Positions 13,050-25,099 are shown, numbered from the stretch's first letter. The stretch is DNA of 64,000 nucleotides from Acanthacorydalis orientalis (GCA_034766995.1 CM068315.1:43381318-43445317); one strand, 5' to 3'. Notes: generated by a model from the sequence alone, not told the origin. Numbers and translations are program-made.

Positions 13050-13330
13050 TACGAGGAAAAATCAAAAAGTAAACAGACATTTAATAAGTAGAAAACTCTT
13101 ATTCTATACACATGATTTTTATTAAAGTCATTTTTCTACATACTCCCTTTTGACTTCTATGCACTTATTTTAATGTTCAATGAGCTTTTTAATTCCTCTC
13201 TAAAAGAAAAATTTGGTTGCGTAGCCGCTCTTGTTCTGTGTTAATGGACTTAAGAAACGTCGTTTCTGATTCATTTAGTTGCCGATAATGAGACATAGGT
13301 GTATTACTATGAACCAGAGAGTAAGCTTTT
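13050..13330 (-). pseudogene. Mariner transposase C-terminal relic
   Basis: The minus strand reads RGIKKLIEH, stop, NKCIEVKREYVEK: the conserved C-terminus of mariner transposases, preceded by degraded sequence. It is followed on the minus strand by the inverse of GAAAAATCAAAAAGTAAAC (about 13054-13073). The same motif sits beside a second C-terminal relic at 19857, so it is probably the family's terminal repeat. No 5' half is present. Confidence 0.7.
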
Positions 13331-13373
13331 AATGTTTATTATGGATACATTCATCATCGTTATCATCAAAATA

Positions 13374-13943
13374 TTAGGTTGTGAGGAAAATAATTGCGGT
13401 TTTTGTTTTTTACATTCTAACCTTATTTTTCCGATGAAATTATCATTTCATCGTGTTCATGTTAATCTTAAAGTACATTTTTCGGTCTGTATTTCGGTAA
13501 CATCGACTTTGGTTTTATTATTAATTTTACTTTAAATTATATTATTGAATTAAAGATGGAAAAGAAGCAAATAAGACGAAATTTTTTTCACGAGTTTTAA
13601 ACGGGTGGTAAAGCAGCAGAAACTGCTCGTACTCTAAAAGATGCTTTTGGTGTGAGTACTGTTGAGTAACGTATGGTTCAATGGTGGTTCCAAAAATTTG
13701 TTGCTGGGGACGAGAGCGTTGAAGAGAAAGAAAATCGTGGGCGTCTTTCTTCAGTTCATAACGACCAACTGAAGATGCAAGTTGAATCACAACCACACAC
13801 AACAATTCGAGAGCTTGTACAAAAGTTAGGTGTTAGTCATATAACAGTTCTGGACCACTTAAAACAACTAGAAAAATTAAAAAATCTTGACATATATATG
13901 AATTTAAAAGTCATAAACCGCAATTATTTTTCTACCAACCTAA
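13374..13943 (+). mobile_element. Internally deleted cecropia-type mariner (MITE A)
   Basis: A complete 570 bp element flanked by TA on both sides. The left terminus, TTAGGTTG..GAAAATAATTGCGG, is inverted at the right end as CCGCAATTATTTTTC..CAACCTAA. The ORF starts at the ATG at 13556 and keeps the transposase DNA-binding region (GGKAAETAR, QWWFQKFVAGDES, then TTIRELVQKLGVSHITVLDH). A large deletion then joins it to the 3' untranslated end, removing the whole catalytic domain. Stops at 13598-13600 and 13666 interrupt it. The deletion junction matches those of MITEs B, C and D, so all descend from one deleted founder moved in trans. Confidence 0.9.
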
Positions 13944-14179
13944 TAATATAACCTGAACTACTCTTTTCATCGAGAAACTTAATTTATTTTGATAATCGCC
14001 ATACTATTTTTGAGATACGTTATATAAAACTAAAAGGAAGTGAAATACCATATGTCAAGTGATAATTTCAAATTATATGTTTTAGTTATTTTATCATATT
14101 TTTCTTTTTGTGACGATCGTTAAAATACAATTTGTTCAATATTATTACTTCTAAAGATTTTTGCAGGAAAGTTCTCTTT

Positions 14180-14373
14180 GTAAAGAAGCAAATAGAGTGG
14201 TATTAAACATGCTTTTCGTAATGTTAAGTGAGATAATTGTAATGGCCCATGAAACGATAGATTTTTACACTTTTGTAACAATAAGTTATAATATTATAGA
14301 AAAATGTAGTAAAAGAGAAAAATTTATACGAGTTTGAAGGTCATAAACCGCAATTATTTTTGTACTTATCTAA
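14180..14373 (+). pseudogene. Further relic of the cecropia-type mariner
   Basis: AAAGAAGCAAATAGAG, then TTAAACATGCTTTTC and TAATGG, track the N-terminal coding part of MITE A. GAAGGTCATAAACCGCAATT (from 14336) with a degraded CTAA end is the right terminus. It lies downstream of MITE A in the same orientation; its left end is missing. Confidence 0.6.
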
Positions 14374-14399
14374 TAATTGATTAGTTTTATCTTATCGTA

Positions 14400-14560
14400 C
14401 TAAAATGACGGAATTTTCATCGAAAATTAAATAACTAACAATTAAAAATGATTAATAATCAATTATTTTACACTTTTGATAAAATTATTATTTACAGTGT
14501 TTGTGTTAATATGAAGATTTCATTTGTGAAATTTAATTTAATCACAGTAATAAAAATTAT
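14400..14560 (-). repeat. LIR family copy (one arm)
   Basis: AAAAATGATTAATAATCAA, CACTTTTGAT, CAGTGTTTG and TTTGTGAAATTTAATTTAATC match the outer and inner parts of the LIR arm in reverse orientation. Confidence 0.5.
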
Positions 14561-14810
14561 ATTGTGTCTCTATTGCCATTACTAATATAGAACCAAATAT
14601 AAAAATGCAAAATTTACTATATAGTTTGTAATGTAATTGTGAATAATATGAACATAAGTATTAACTTAATTTCGAAGATAAAGTTAAATAATCCGCTTTG
14701 TAAATTTAAATTTATAAATATTATTATTTTATAATTAACCAATATTTGATTATTATACTAAATTGTATTTAAATATAAAAGATGTAGTTTTTATTTCATC
14801 TTACAATCTG

Positions 14811-14812
14811 TT

Positions 14813-14875
<63 letters not shown>
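14811..14875. repeat. (TC)n(TA)n microsatellite
   Basis: A CT run passes directly into a TA run. Confidence 0.95.
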
Positions 14876-14879
<4 letters not shown>

Positions 14880-15465
14880 ATTAAAAATTAGGTCAACATT
14901 GTATCCGAAGTGAAAATAAAATACGATTGACCGAAACTTTAGTATTTTTTTCGATGGGTCAGTTTAACTAGGATAGACAATCAATCTTCTAGTTTCCCGG
15001 CGCTTCTACCAGTTGTTAGGAAATCTCGTTTAAGTTTTGTTTTCTTACAAACATTTTCTTAATTGATATTTTAAACTTTGTATATATATTTTCTAAGTTG
15101 AACGTTAATCTGTGTTTATGCTGTAACACATATCGATTTGAAATTTTATTAAGTTATACTTAAGTTTTAATTAAATTAATACATAGTTTATTATTATGAA
15201 AGTTGTAACGTTTTTAATTACAAATATTATTAACGGAATTTCGAATAATGTTGATAGTAGATAATTTTATTTATTGTTTAGATATAATTCTACGAGTATA
15301 CTGTTTTTAAATTAAAATGTTATTATCGATAATTAATGTTCACCAATATTTAATTAATTCGGGATTTCAAACGAGTTACAAGAGAATATTTAATAAAATA
15401 ATAATAAACGTTTTTAAAAGTTAAAAATATTTTGCTAGATACATTAAATTTCAAGTTTTGTTAAA
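14876..15465. other. AT-rich DNA, nothing recognised
   Basis: No ORF or repeat match supported. Confidence 0.5.
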
Positions 15466-15469
15466 TTTA

Positions 15470-15770
15470 TTTTTACACATGAATTTTTCATTCACTCTAC
15501 AGCCACAATTTTTTTTCCAATAAAAAATGTTCAATACTTAATTATTGATCATATTTTTTTATTACTGTTGGCAATAAACATTGAAAGTTCATTTGTGAAA
15601 CTTTGAAAATACATTTCATCTAAATTACTTATCATTTTACACTCCTTAAAAATACTTTTTTTAATTCCCTACTGGTCAAAAATGTTTAATACGTGAGTAT
15701 TGATCATTTTAACTGTTGATTATTGCATTTCAATAACAATACCATAACTGTCAGAGTGATAAGTCATTGA
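15470..15770 (+). repeat. Two LIR family arms in direct order
   Basis: AAAAATGTTCAATACTTAAT followed by ATTGATCAT at about 15523-15552, and again TCAAAAATGTTTAATAC followed by TATTGATCATTTTAA at about 15675-15713, with TTGCATTTCAATAACAATACC after the second. Confidence 0.5.
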
Positions 15771-15779
15771 AAAGTAAAA

Positions 15780-16247
15780 AAAAATATTATTATGACCTAA
15801 TTCAATTTTTATTTTCGTTATATTTGACAAATATTCATTTGAAATTAGGAATTTATTCTATTTATTGAAATAGTATCAAATTGAAACATGGAATGAATCA
15901 AGAAGAAAGAGCAAGCTATACTTTCATATACAACAAATTGATAAACCTATATTGTACAAATTATTTAAGTAATCTCATCAGTTTTTGATAAATTCACAAT
16001 TTTAACTGAATTGGTTATAATAGTGTTTACTAAGTAAAGACAATTATTCTAAGAAAAAAATCGATTTGTCAGAAATTTAAGTGTATTGCTTAAATTCTAC
16101 TAAATGTAAGTCAATTTTTAATATTATTCTTACTCCACAGAAAGATATCACTATTACATCTAAATTATATTTTATAAAATTTATATGTTCGTTTATGATG
16201 TTTCAATACTGATATTAAGAAATCTTCTATTCTGAGCATTCAACTTT

Positions 16248-16281
<34 letters not shown>

Positions 16282-17370
16282 ATGGTAAGATTCGACATTT
16301 TATTTATACTTATTTATAAAATATAGTTTCGTTTGAAGCAAAACAAACTTCATTCCATTTTACATACCAGTAAAATAATAATCGTAAAAATCTAAGTTAT
16401 ATTTGTATAATACTTTGTAGTAAAGAAAAATACCTCTATTTATGTAACTTGTTCTGGCAAGAAAATCGCTTACGAGGAATAAAAGAGAACAAAAAAAATG
16501 TCTCTTCCCTCGCTGAAGCTGTGAAAGCTGTCACAAACAACAAAACAGGAAGGTATAAAATAAATAGAACAGGATAAAAAGAAAATATGGACATATAATT
16601 TGTGACAGGCCTAGGCTTCTCCGAGAAATGTTAGAGTACCTCTCTTCTTCAAGAGCGTCTTTTCTATTGACTGAAAGGTCGGCTTCACTGACACGTTTGT
16701 GGCTGTTGTACAGTAGAATCACTTATTTCTCTGTCTCTATCCGTTGCAGCGTTAAGTGAAATTATATAAATTTTAAATGAGGTATTTTTTTGCCAGGGAT
16801 ACTGATGACCGTAGGATTAAAGCGACAGACAACGCTTATAAAAATTCTTTAGGGATTTGGTCCATTAACTGAATTAAGATGCTATATTTAGACGGAATAA
16901 ATTAAATGTTTACATTTTTAATGCTTTTGCATGAATAGATTATCATGTTCTGATGTTGGATGATTTGATTCTTTTTAATTGAAAAATATATCCTTATGCA
17001 CAAATATAGGATATGAATGTTATCATATTTTCTTTTGTTTTATTTATAAATATACATTTACTTAATTATATGCGTATTTATACTGGAAACACAGTTGTAA
17101 AAACATTCATCTGTAGAGTTACATTATCTCAATGTCTATCTATCTATCTATCTTTATGTATATATATATATAGAGAGAGAGAGAGAGAAAGAGAGAGAGA
17201 GGGTCGGACTGTCAATCTGAGACTTACTTTGGCATTTGATGTCACCACCCCTTCTGAATTAAAAATATACGTTTAAAGAGTTTGATTGATTGATACAATA
17301 ATATTATGAATAAATCCATAACACTAATTATAAAACTAAATTTGTTTAATAGAATATGATAATTCTAACT
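15780..17370. other. AT-rich DNA with microsatellites
   Basis: (TA)n at 16251-16279, and a compound (CTAT)n/(TA)n/(GA)n tract at about 17131-17202. The 63- and 87-codon frames have no recognisable features. No gene seen. Confidence 0.5.

Positions 17371-17372
<2 letters not shown>

Positions 17373-17440
<68 letters not shown>
17373..17440. repeat. (TA)n microsatellite
   Basis: Uninterrupted TA tract of nearly 70 bases. Confidence 0.95.
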
Positions 17441-17441
<1 letters not shown>

Positions 17442-17532
17442 CAAACTACGGTGTAAACTACAAATAAAAAGTAAAGTTTCTTAGGAACAAAAAAAAAGAA
17501 AATTTTATCATGAACACAAAATCTATAATATT

Positions 17533-17569
17533 ATATATATATATATATATATACATACCCACACACACG

Positions 17570-17607
<38 letters not shown>

Positions 17608-17625
17608 TGTATGTATGTATGTATA
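17533..17625. repeat. (TA)n/(CA)n/(TATG)n microsatellite
   Basis: TA, then CACACACGCACACACACA, then TA and TATG runs. Confidence 0.95.
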
Positions 17626-17633
17626 TAAATGCA

Positions 17634-17906
17634 TAAATCGCCAAGTATTATGAAAATTTTGATATTGTAAAAAGATACATTACTGATTATTCGATCCTTT
17701 TCCATATAAGAAGTTATGAGCAATTTAAAAGCATTTAGAATATAAAAAAGTATTTCGAGATATTTTGAAAATCATTATTGCAAAATATGGAATTAAATAT
17801 TGAATAATAATAAAAAACTGTTATTTTTTTCATTCTTGAATAAATATAAATGCCAATAATTATCTAACATCTGATGAATTCGTCCTCTTTCTACATATAT
17901 ACATAC

Positions 17907-17954
<48 letters not shown>

Positions 17955-18220
17955 TCACTAATATTATGTAGTTTTTGATGTTATAGAAATATACAATTAC
18001 TGACTTTTTGATCCTTTTCTTAATATCAGAATTTTTGAAAAATTAAAATTATCTAGATTATAAGTAGAATTATTTAGGTACATTTCAGAAAATATTATTC
18101 CATAATATAGAATTGAATAATGAATATATGATTAAATACTGATAATTATTTAATCTTTTTTAATTCTTGAGTAAATATAACCATCAATAATTATCTAATA
18201 TCTAATGACTCTTCCCCTTA
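17634..18220 (+). repeat. Diverged tandem duplication, unit about 318 bp
   Basis: Unit 1 (about 17634-17895) and unit 2 (about 17952-18215) are collinear. Shared landmarks are a TATTATG start, GATCCTTTTC, AATATGGAATT versus AATATAGAATT, TTCTTGAATAAATATAA versus TTCTTGAGTAAATATAA and CAATAATTATCTAA. Each unit is bracketed by TA/CATA microsatellite (17894-17951 between them, 18217-18237 after), which suggests unequal exchange in the tracts. Non-coding. Confidence 0.85.
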
Positions 18221-18239
18221 TATATATATATATATACAT

Positions 18240-18899
18240 TTGCAGCCAAACATCCGTAAAGAAATATTAATGTAGCTGCGTTTTTATTTATATTTTCAGA
18301 AATACTTCAATTAAATGTATTTTAGTCTTGAAAAAACACATTTCCCATACAGTAAACATTAAAATCCGTTTAATGTTATCAAGCAAAGTAATCACGTTAT
18401 GAATATATTCGTGTATGTGTGAGCGAGAAAGAGTAAAAGAATATATATCTGATCAACGTGTTTCAATGAGATTTGGTCACATGAGTTTCACCTCTAGTAT
18501 TCCCACTATATATTTGTTCAACGATTCCCAGTAGAATGACCCGTCTGCGGTACACATTTGACAAACAACAACGGCGTATTTTATAACTAAAATACACAAC
18601 GGAAACCGAAATTAGACAATATATTGCGACGCGCAAATTTATTATAGCATATTGCTATACAGTGAACGTTATAGTGACACGAAACTCGATAACACGCACA
18701 TGAAACAACAAGAAACAATAACAAAAACGACAAAAACGGGAACGTAGCAGCATCAGAACAGCTTCTGTAAACATTGAAACAAAAATTGTAAGCAGAAATG
18801 TAACACACATTGAGAGAGGTAACAGCAGCGGCTGGTTGATACAATACCGTTTTCGGCAACAGTAGTGGCAACAACATATAATTAAAACTACTACGTCAG
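18240..18899. other. Moderately AT-rich unique DNA
   Basis: Two overlapping minus-strand ORFs (18587-18877 and 18655-18936) in different frames have no domain and cannot both be real. No repeat match. Confidence 0.4.
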
Positions 18900-19045
18900 A
18901 AAAAAAAACATAACACACACAGAGACACAGATACACCCGCCAAGGGTACGTGACATGAGTAACGTGCGTGACGAGACCACCCCTGTAACCCGCGGGCTAC
19001 TCATACAGATATTTTCCCCTCCGCGTGGCATACCATTCGCATGTA
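18900..19045 (+). promoter_or_regulatory. GC-rich island ending in a strong donor-like site
   Basis: The segment around 18935-19040 has high GC for this window and contains CCCGCGGG. It ends in CATTCGCATGTAAGTAATAT, a near-consensus 5' splice donor with GT at 19043. It could be a non-coding first exon of a plus-strand gene whose next exons lie far downstream. No TATA box or start codon context is convincing. Confidence 0.25.
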
Positions 19046-19349
19046 AGTAATATTTTCATTTTTACGGTGTTCAACTAGATTGTTATTTGCGTCACGGAAA
19101 GATTTCGTGTTACCAATGTTGAATGTGAAAGAATGACAGGCACATTCGTATAGCATGTTTTGAATATCTGTGAAAGAGAGAAAAATTAAATTTTAATTCG
19201 TGTGTACGGAAATTATTCTGTCGCTACCGACTAGATTATTGGATATTATGAAAATTTCCTTGAATGCTGAGACGTTTTCATTTTTTCTTTTTTTTTAAAT
19301 AGCAGTTCGTGATCAACGTTTAAAAATGTTGTTCTCATATTTACACTTA

Positions 19350-19477
19350 TACTTTTCGATAAAGATTCATTTGAATATTATCTGGTGTTTAAATCGGTAA
19401 GAAACAAATATTGAATCACTCATTTAAATATTTATAATACAGAAGAGTTATTTACAGTAAATAATAGAAAAATCAAA
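19350..19477 (+). repeat. 128 bp repeat, copy 1
   Basis: About 90% identical to 20491-20617, from TACTTTTCGATAAAGATTCA through to GAAAAATCAA, with roughly ten substitutions. Non-coding. Confidence 0.9.
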
Positions 19478-19854
19478 AAAGTATTCTTTTTCCTGTACGG
19501 TTTTAATTTAGATATAGGTGATTCAACTAAAGATTCTATACAAAAATATTAAAAAAAAAACACAAAAACTAAAAAAAAACATGTTATCACCCATTTAGTA
19601 TTTTAGTTTAATTATATTTTAGTATTGAATTGAACTAAAATGCTAAATAAAAATTACGATTTTTCTTAACCCCCATTCTCCCTTTTAATACTTTCATGTG
19701 GAAGCCTAAATTGAATCACCTATATTTTCGAATATTCAAAATGTGAAACTTATTATACTTTTCGTAACTATTCAACAAATATTATAAAAATGAAAAAGCA
19801 CTTTCAACTAAGTAGATATTTATAAATAGAAATAAATTTATTCAAATATTACAA

Positions 19855-20000
19855 GGGCAAATCAAAAAGTAAAATGTTATTAGAAAACAATAAGATTTTT
19901 AATAAGATACTGTTATATATAATCTTCCCTAACTTCTTCTATGCTTTTCCTTCCAATCCTTAATGAATTTGTGGATTTTGTTCCATTAAAAACATTTGTC
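19855..20000 (-). pseudogene. Mariner transposase C-terminal relic
   Basis: GGGCAAATCAAAAAGTAAA at 19855-19873 matches the terminal motif at 13054. The adjacent minus-strand sequence has a degraded WK..K..IEEV.EDYI C-terminus. Same family and orientation as 13050-13330. Confidence 0.5.
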
Positions 20001-20059
20001 ACTCATTTGTCCTATTTCTTACACGGCTAATACCATAAATTAATGTATAAGATCTCGCT

Positions 20060-20460
20060 TTTAAGCTTCTGGACCTTCCACTGTATAGATCAGATTTAGT
20101 ACCAAATGATTTCCATCTTTTTGGTACTAAAAGTAGATTTTTAAGGATAAAATTCTCTGTCTGACGAGGAGAAGATTAATACAGTGTAAATAATTAAGAG
20201 TTTTTTCCAGGACAAAAACTAGAAGTTCATTGAACTAAGTAACGGGTGCACAAGTCGAGTGGGAAATTTTGAAAGCAAGCTTATTCATTTATTGTTGAAG
20301 TGAAAGGGTAAATTTAAGTGAAACATTGTTATTCATTCATTGTTATTTAGTAAATATTAATTAGCGGTCCGTGGCACATCAAACTTTCACTGTGAAATCA
20401 TTTTACAAAAATGGTGAATCTATTACAACTGTAACGGGTTATGTCAACTGATTGGCCAAG
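20060..20460 (+). pseudogene. Rearranged mariner transposase pieces
   Basis: At about 20075-20150 the plus strand reads DL....SDLVPNDFHLFGTKSRF, the block holding the third mariner catalytic Asp (GAT 20108-20110). At about 20373-20460 it reads HQTFTVKSFYKNGES, a mariner N-terminal helix-turn-helix start. The C-terminal piece precedes the N-terminal piece, so this is either two fragments or a rearranged element. Stops are frequent and no full domain survives. Confidence 0.6.
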
Positions 20461-20490
20461 ATATATAGTATTTTTAAAATTTTAATATCA

Positions 20491-20617
20491 TACTTTTCGA
20501 TAAAGATTCATTTAAATATTATCTGATGTTTAAATCCGTAACAAACAAATATTGAATCACTTATTTAAATATTTATGATACAGAAGTGTTATTTACAGTA
20601 GAAAACAGAAAAATCAA
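20491..20617 (+). repeat. 128 bp repeat, copy 2
   Basis: Direct copy of 19350-19477, about 1.14 kb away, with mariner fragments between them. Confidence 0.9.
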
Positions 20618-20720
20618 ATTGCCATTGCCACTTCAAAATCCTAAAATGGAAAGAAAATATTTTAATTTGAAACAGAATTATGATTTATTCAATTTAAAGG
20701 CATATAATTATTTTGATAAC

Positions 20721-20723
<3 letters not shown>

Positions 20724-20767
<44 letters not shown>
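20724..20767. repeat. (TA)n microsatellite
   Basis: TA tract. Confidence 0.95.
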
Positions 20768-20769
<2 letters not shown>

Positions 20770-20771
<2 letters not shown>

Positions 20772-21285
20772 CTATTAAAAAACAAATAAAATCTCTGTAT
20801 AAAAAAGTTCAGAAAAAATGTATTCGCGATTAAAATATTAACTATTAACATTAGTTATTAATATTTAATTTTTATACTAACAGTAGCTCACAATGAAAAA
20901 TATTAAAAACTAAAATTAATTAATCTTCAATTGAAGAGCCAACTTATAAATTTTTACTGTTTGCCACAAATTAAATTAACAACGAATTTAAACTCATCCT
21001 TGTACACCAATCTAGAATTAATTCAAAGCACAAGCGTATACATCGAACCAGATGAATTGCACTATAGCAGAATCGTGAACAAACAGTATGTATGACATGA
21101 TGTTTGTAATCTGGTTTAATAGACGTTGAGTTATGCTGCTGTGTTTGAAGTATGTTTTTGCACATTTAATTGTACAGACGTGGAGACTCTCTCCGCATAG
21201 TTAAATTATGCGTAATGTGACTTTTCTTGTTCATATTTTATAAAAATGTTTATTTACATACACATTCACACACGCATATATACTC

Positions 21286-21370
<85 letters not shown>

Positions 21371-21686
21371 GTTATGTTAGAACTGTATTAAGATTTTTGA
21401 AAAAAAACATAACAATATTTTAAAAAGACACCTCTTTAATTAATAATCTGAAAACCATTTAGTTTAGTGATTTTTTTCTATCTATTGAACAAATTGTTAA
21501 TTGTATTTTCATAAAAGTTTTTTTTATATCCAACAATTTTTATAGTTTTTTTATTTCTTCTACATTTTTATAATACATCAATCATTCTGTACAATTGCTA
21601 TCGGAATGCGAATAGACAACAATGATCAATAATAGTTATTCATCAATTTTGACTGGTCTTTTTTTGTATTTTGTGCTATGACAAAT
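20770..21686. other. AT-rich DNA with a TA tract
   Basis: A (TA)n tract with TATG breaks lies at 21276-21371. No gene or other repeat recognised. Confidence 0.5.
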
Positions 21687-21688
21687 TA

Positions 21689-22242
21689 TTAGGTTTATAG
21701 AAAAATATTTGCTATCTATGACCTTCAAGTTCATATATATTTTTTAATTTAAGTGGTTTTAAATGATCCAGAACTGTTGGATGATTAACGTCAAACTTGT
21801 GCAAGCTCTCGAATTGTTGTCCGTAGTTCTGATTCAACTAACCTTCAGTTGATCGTTATAAACTGAAGAAGGATGCCCGCGATCTTTTTCATCTTCATGG
21901 CTCTCGTATCCAGTAGGATTTTTTTAGAACCACCATTGCACCGTATATTCCTTAACAGTCCCCACATGAAAAGCATCGTTTGCTTTACAAGAAATTTCTG
22001 CTTCTTTACCACCCGTTTTCGACTTATACAAAAACATTTTCTTATTTATTTTCCATCTTTAATTCAATATCCTATTTTGAAACAAAATTAATAATAAAAC
22101 CAGTCAATGTTATCAAAATATAGACCGAAAATGCACTTTAAAATGATATTAATTTAAATATAGTGCAATAACACATTCACTGACAAAAATTAAGATTAGA
22201 ATTCAGAAAACAAAAAACGCAATTATTTTCCTACCAACTTAA
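21689..22242 (-). mobile_element. Internally deleted cecropia-type mariner (MITE B)
   Basis: A 554 bp element with TTAGG..CTTAA termini and TA on both sides. Its coding strand is minus, with the start codon at 22054-22056. It keeps the degraded N-terminal transposase region (KTGGKEAEI, TVQWWF, then SSVYNDQLK) and the same deletion junction as MITEs A, C and D. Frameshifts and stops make it non-coding now. The 72-codon plus-strand ORF here is its shadow. Confidence 0.9.
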
Positions 22243-22244
22243 TA

Positions 22245-23500
22245 ATTCAATAAGTTATTATTGACTTATTAATTATGTTTGAGGTGCCTACGTTTTTTTG
22301 TTGTTGTATTAGCACTAATGTATAGAAAAATTTATTGTATTTGATGAAATAAGAGATTTTTGTGAATTTGGAAGAAATAATTATCACTAAACAGTTACTT
22401 GGGAAATTCATATAAATTTGTGAAAGTAATTTGTTTCTCATTGTCCATAACTGTATTATAATCTAAACCTTTTTTTATAGTACATGTTTTATAACCCATT
22501 TCTAAAAAAAGTGGCACAAGTGCAAAAATTAAAATCTTACAGAAAAAGAAAATATAAAAATTCAGATGTTATTAACATCAAATTTTTATCAATTCATATT
22601 TTTGCGCTTGTATCAGTTTTATGCTGAAGGTGTGATATGATATATCAGAATTATTTGTCTTATATCTCAACATTACTATATTGTATAATAACACTGATTG
22701 AATAATTTAAACAACCTTCAAAAATAGTAGTTTTTGTTTTTAAATTGTATTTTATTTGTTCATTGTCGACAAGAAAATTCTGATTAAAAAACTAAATTTG
22801 TTTTTGTTAAAGATGAAGTATTTTTTTTATAAAAAAAAGCTTTTAGATTATACGTGTACATATTTATTTATTAATAAATATATAGAAATGTTTATAAATT
22901 GAAATATTATAACTATTTAAATAAACACTTTCTTACATTGTTTTGTCGAAAGTAATAATACCAGAATGCTGATATATTTAAATTACAAAAGGTACAGTTA
23001 GGAAATATAAACTGAAACCAGTCGCAGTACAATTATCAATTTTGTATACGGCATGAAAGAAAATTCTATATAGGTCTATTGTATACAAGTGTACCACATA
23101 ATAAAAGATAACGATACCCGCTTCTTTAACTTTGAACAACACCTCTGTTTTGCAGGACAATAAAAAATGAATAATTAATTTCTAACAATACGAACTCTCG
23201 GTAATGTTATAAAAAGCACCGATGTGAAAATGTAAGTGGTACATTAATGAAAAAACAATAAGTATAATAAATAATGAAAGCTTGTGTACGATTTCTTCAC
23301 AAATTTTAAAACAAGTTTCTCCATATTTGCTACGTACGTCACGCTATCAATATTGTTTTGAATTAATTTATTTGATAATTTTATTAATTTATATTCATTG
23401 TTTGCTATTTACATAAGAAAGTAATTTAAAGCTCATTTTAATGTTCTTTGCAGTTCCGTTCTGCGTTATTTTTTATTCTTCTTATTACTTAATATTTACT
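22245..23500. other. AT-rich DNA, nothing recognised
   Basis: Only short chance ORFs. No repeat match. Confidence 0.5.
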
Positions 23501-23501
23501 T

Positions 23502-23504
<3 letters not shown>

Positions 23505-23556
<52 letters not shown>

Positions 23557-23590
23557 AGTGTATATATATATATATATATATATACATATG

Positions 23591-23674
<84 letters not shown>

Positions 23675-23710
23675 AGTGTATATATATATATATATATATA
23701 TACATATGTA
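23505..23710. repeat. (TA)n array with a duplicated internal block
   Basis: The block ATGTATGTAAGTGTATATA starts near 23547 and again near 23665. The array therefore duplicated internally with a period of about 118 bases. Confidence 0.9.
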
Positions 23711-24435
23711 TGTTTGTATGAATAGTAGGTTTTCATATGTGTGTTGCTTATTTTTAATATGTAACAGGCATCATTAAATTGAAATTAAGATCAAAAATAT
23801 CTATTTTAGAATTTCAATACATTCATTTAAAAAAAGATTTTAGACGTTTTCTATTAATTTCAGGTGTTAAATTGCTTCCATTCGGATAAAAAATGTTTTT
23901 TTCCATTATATAATAATAGTTTAGATTTGTCAATTGGAACAACCTTTATTTACTTTAAAAAAAAATGTTTTATTAGACTAGAAATTTATAAAAAATCGAA
24001 TTGTTGTTAAATGAGTTATTTATTTTTTATTCCGAGATATTTTTGGCTTTTTCAAATTCAATGAATAATGAAACCTTAAAAATTCATACTTCGGATTTAG
24101 TTCTTGAGTTAGGTTAAGTTGAATTCGCTGCAATAAAAAAGAAATTGGAAATAATAGCTACGAAATGGTTTCGAGCGACCATAATTTATATTTTTCACTA
24201 AGAAAGGGAATAAATATGCTTCTTTTAAATAATATTTTGGTCATAAGTCAAAAGAGGTCAAATATAAATTTTCACAAATTACTTTATTTTTTTCATCCCA
24301 CAAACCATCATTTTTTCTAATTTAAAATTTATAAATGGTTTTTATCATTTTTGATTTTTCTCTATGAGCATTTAGATAGAAATTTCATCATACTTAGAGG
24401 GTTGGCGTGTAGGAAAAAATTGTGATAAATATTAC
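23711..24435. other. AT-rich DNA, nothing recognised
   Basis: May contain an unrecognisable N-terminal part of the mariner that follows. No supported feature. Confidence 0.4.
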
Positions 24436-24439
24436 AACC

Positions 24440-25080
24440 TAAGCAATTTCATTTTTAGAGCTTTCTGAGTCAGATCGAAATGCACTAATCGAGTTAATTG
24501 TAACATGGGATAAAACAGTGGTCCTTTATTATGATACTCTGTCTAAAACAAAATCAATGAAATGGTGGAGAACAGCTGAACCACCTCCAAGAAAATCCAA
24601 GATGTATTCCACAAAAAAGATCATAGCCACGCTTTTTTGGGATTGCAAGTGAATTTTATTAATAGGTTTTAAGAAGGAAGATATCACTGTTAATGGTCTA
24701 TATTATGCAATGTTGTTATATAAATTTCGAGATAATATTCTCGAAAAACAACGTGGAGAACTAACAAAAGGAATGCGCTTGTTGCACGACAATGCACCAG
24801 TCTACACCGCTTTTGTTTCCCAAACCGCTATTCGAGATTGTTGTTTCTAAGTACTTTATCACACCTTCTACAATCCAGATATGGCCACTAGCGATTATTA
24901 CCTTTTTAGTAATTAAATATCTACGTGCAGAGCGTTTTAATGATGACAATAAGCTGAAAACATCCGTAACCGACTATTTTAATATGAAGACAGAAGATTA
25001 TTTTTGTACTGGTATAGAATTGCTGATTAAGCCATGTAAAAAAATGTATTGAATTTAAAGAGAATTACATAGAAAACAGT
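24440..25080 (+). mobile_element. Decayed mariner (DD34D) transposase, catalytic domain
   Basis: The catalytic part reads almost continuously. The first Asp is in VTWDKT (24509-24511), then PPPRKSKM..KKIIATLFWDCK, the second Asp in LLHDNAPVYTAF (24788-24790) and the third in MATSDYYLF (24893-24895), with 34 residues between the last two. The C-terminus RFNDDNKLKTSVTDYFN, then DYF..GIELL, follows after a frameshift. Stops at about 24650 and 24849 interrupt it. It differs clearly from the HHYTPES and the cecropia-type elements elsewhere in the window, so it is a separate mariner lineage. The 62-codon minus and 86-codon plus frames are shadows. Confidence 0.85.
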
Positions 25081-25099
25081 AAACATTTGCTACTACCGT

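Noticed and set aside
18587..18936. Two overlapping minus-strand ORFs of 93 and 96 codons
   Set aside because: Different frames of the same DNA with no domain and low-complexity Cys/Leu/Phe content.
24108..24120. TTAGG-like telomeric repeat (also CCTAACC at 46310)
   Set aside because: Only one or two imperfect units, with no array.
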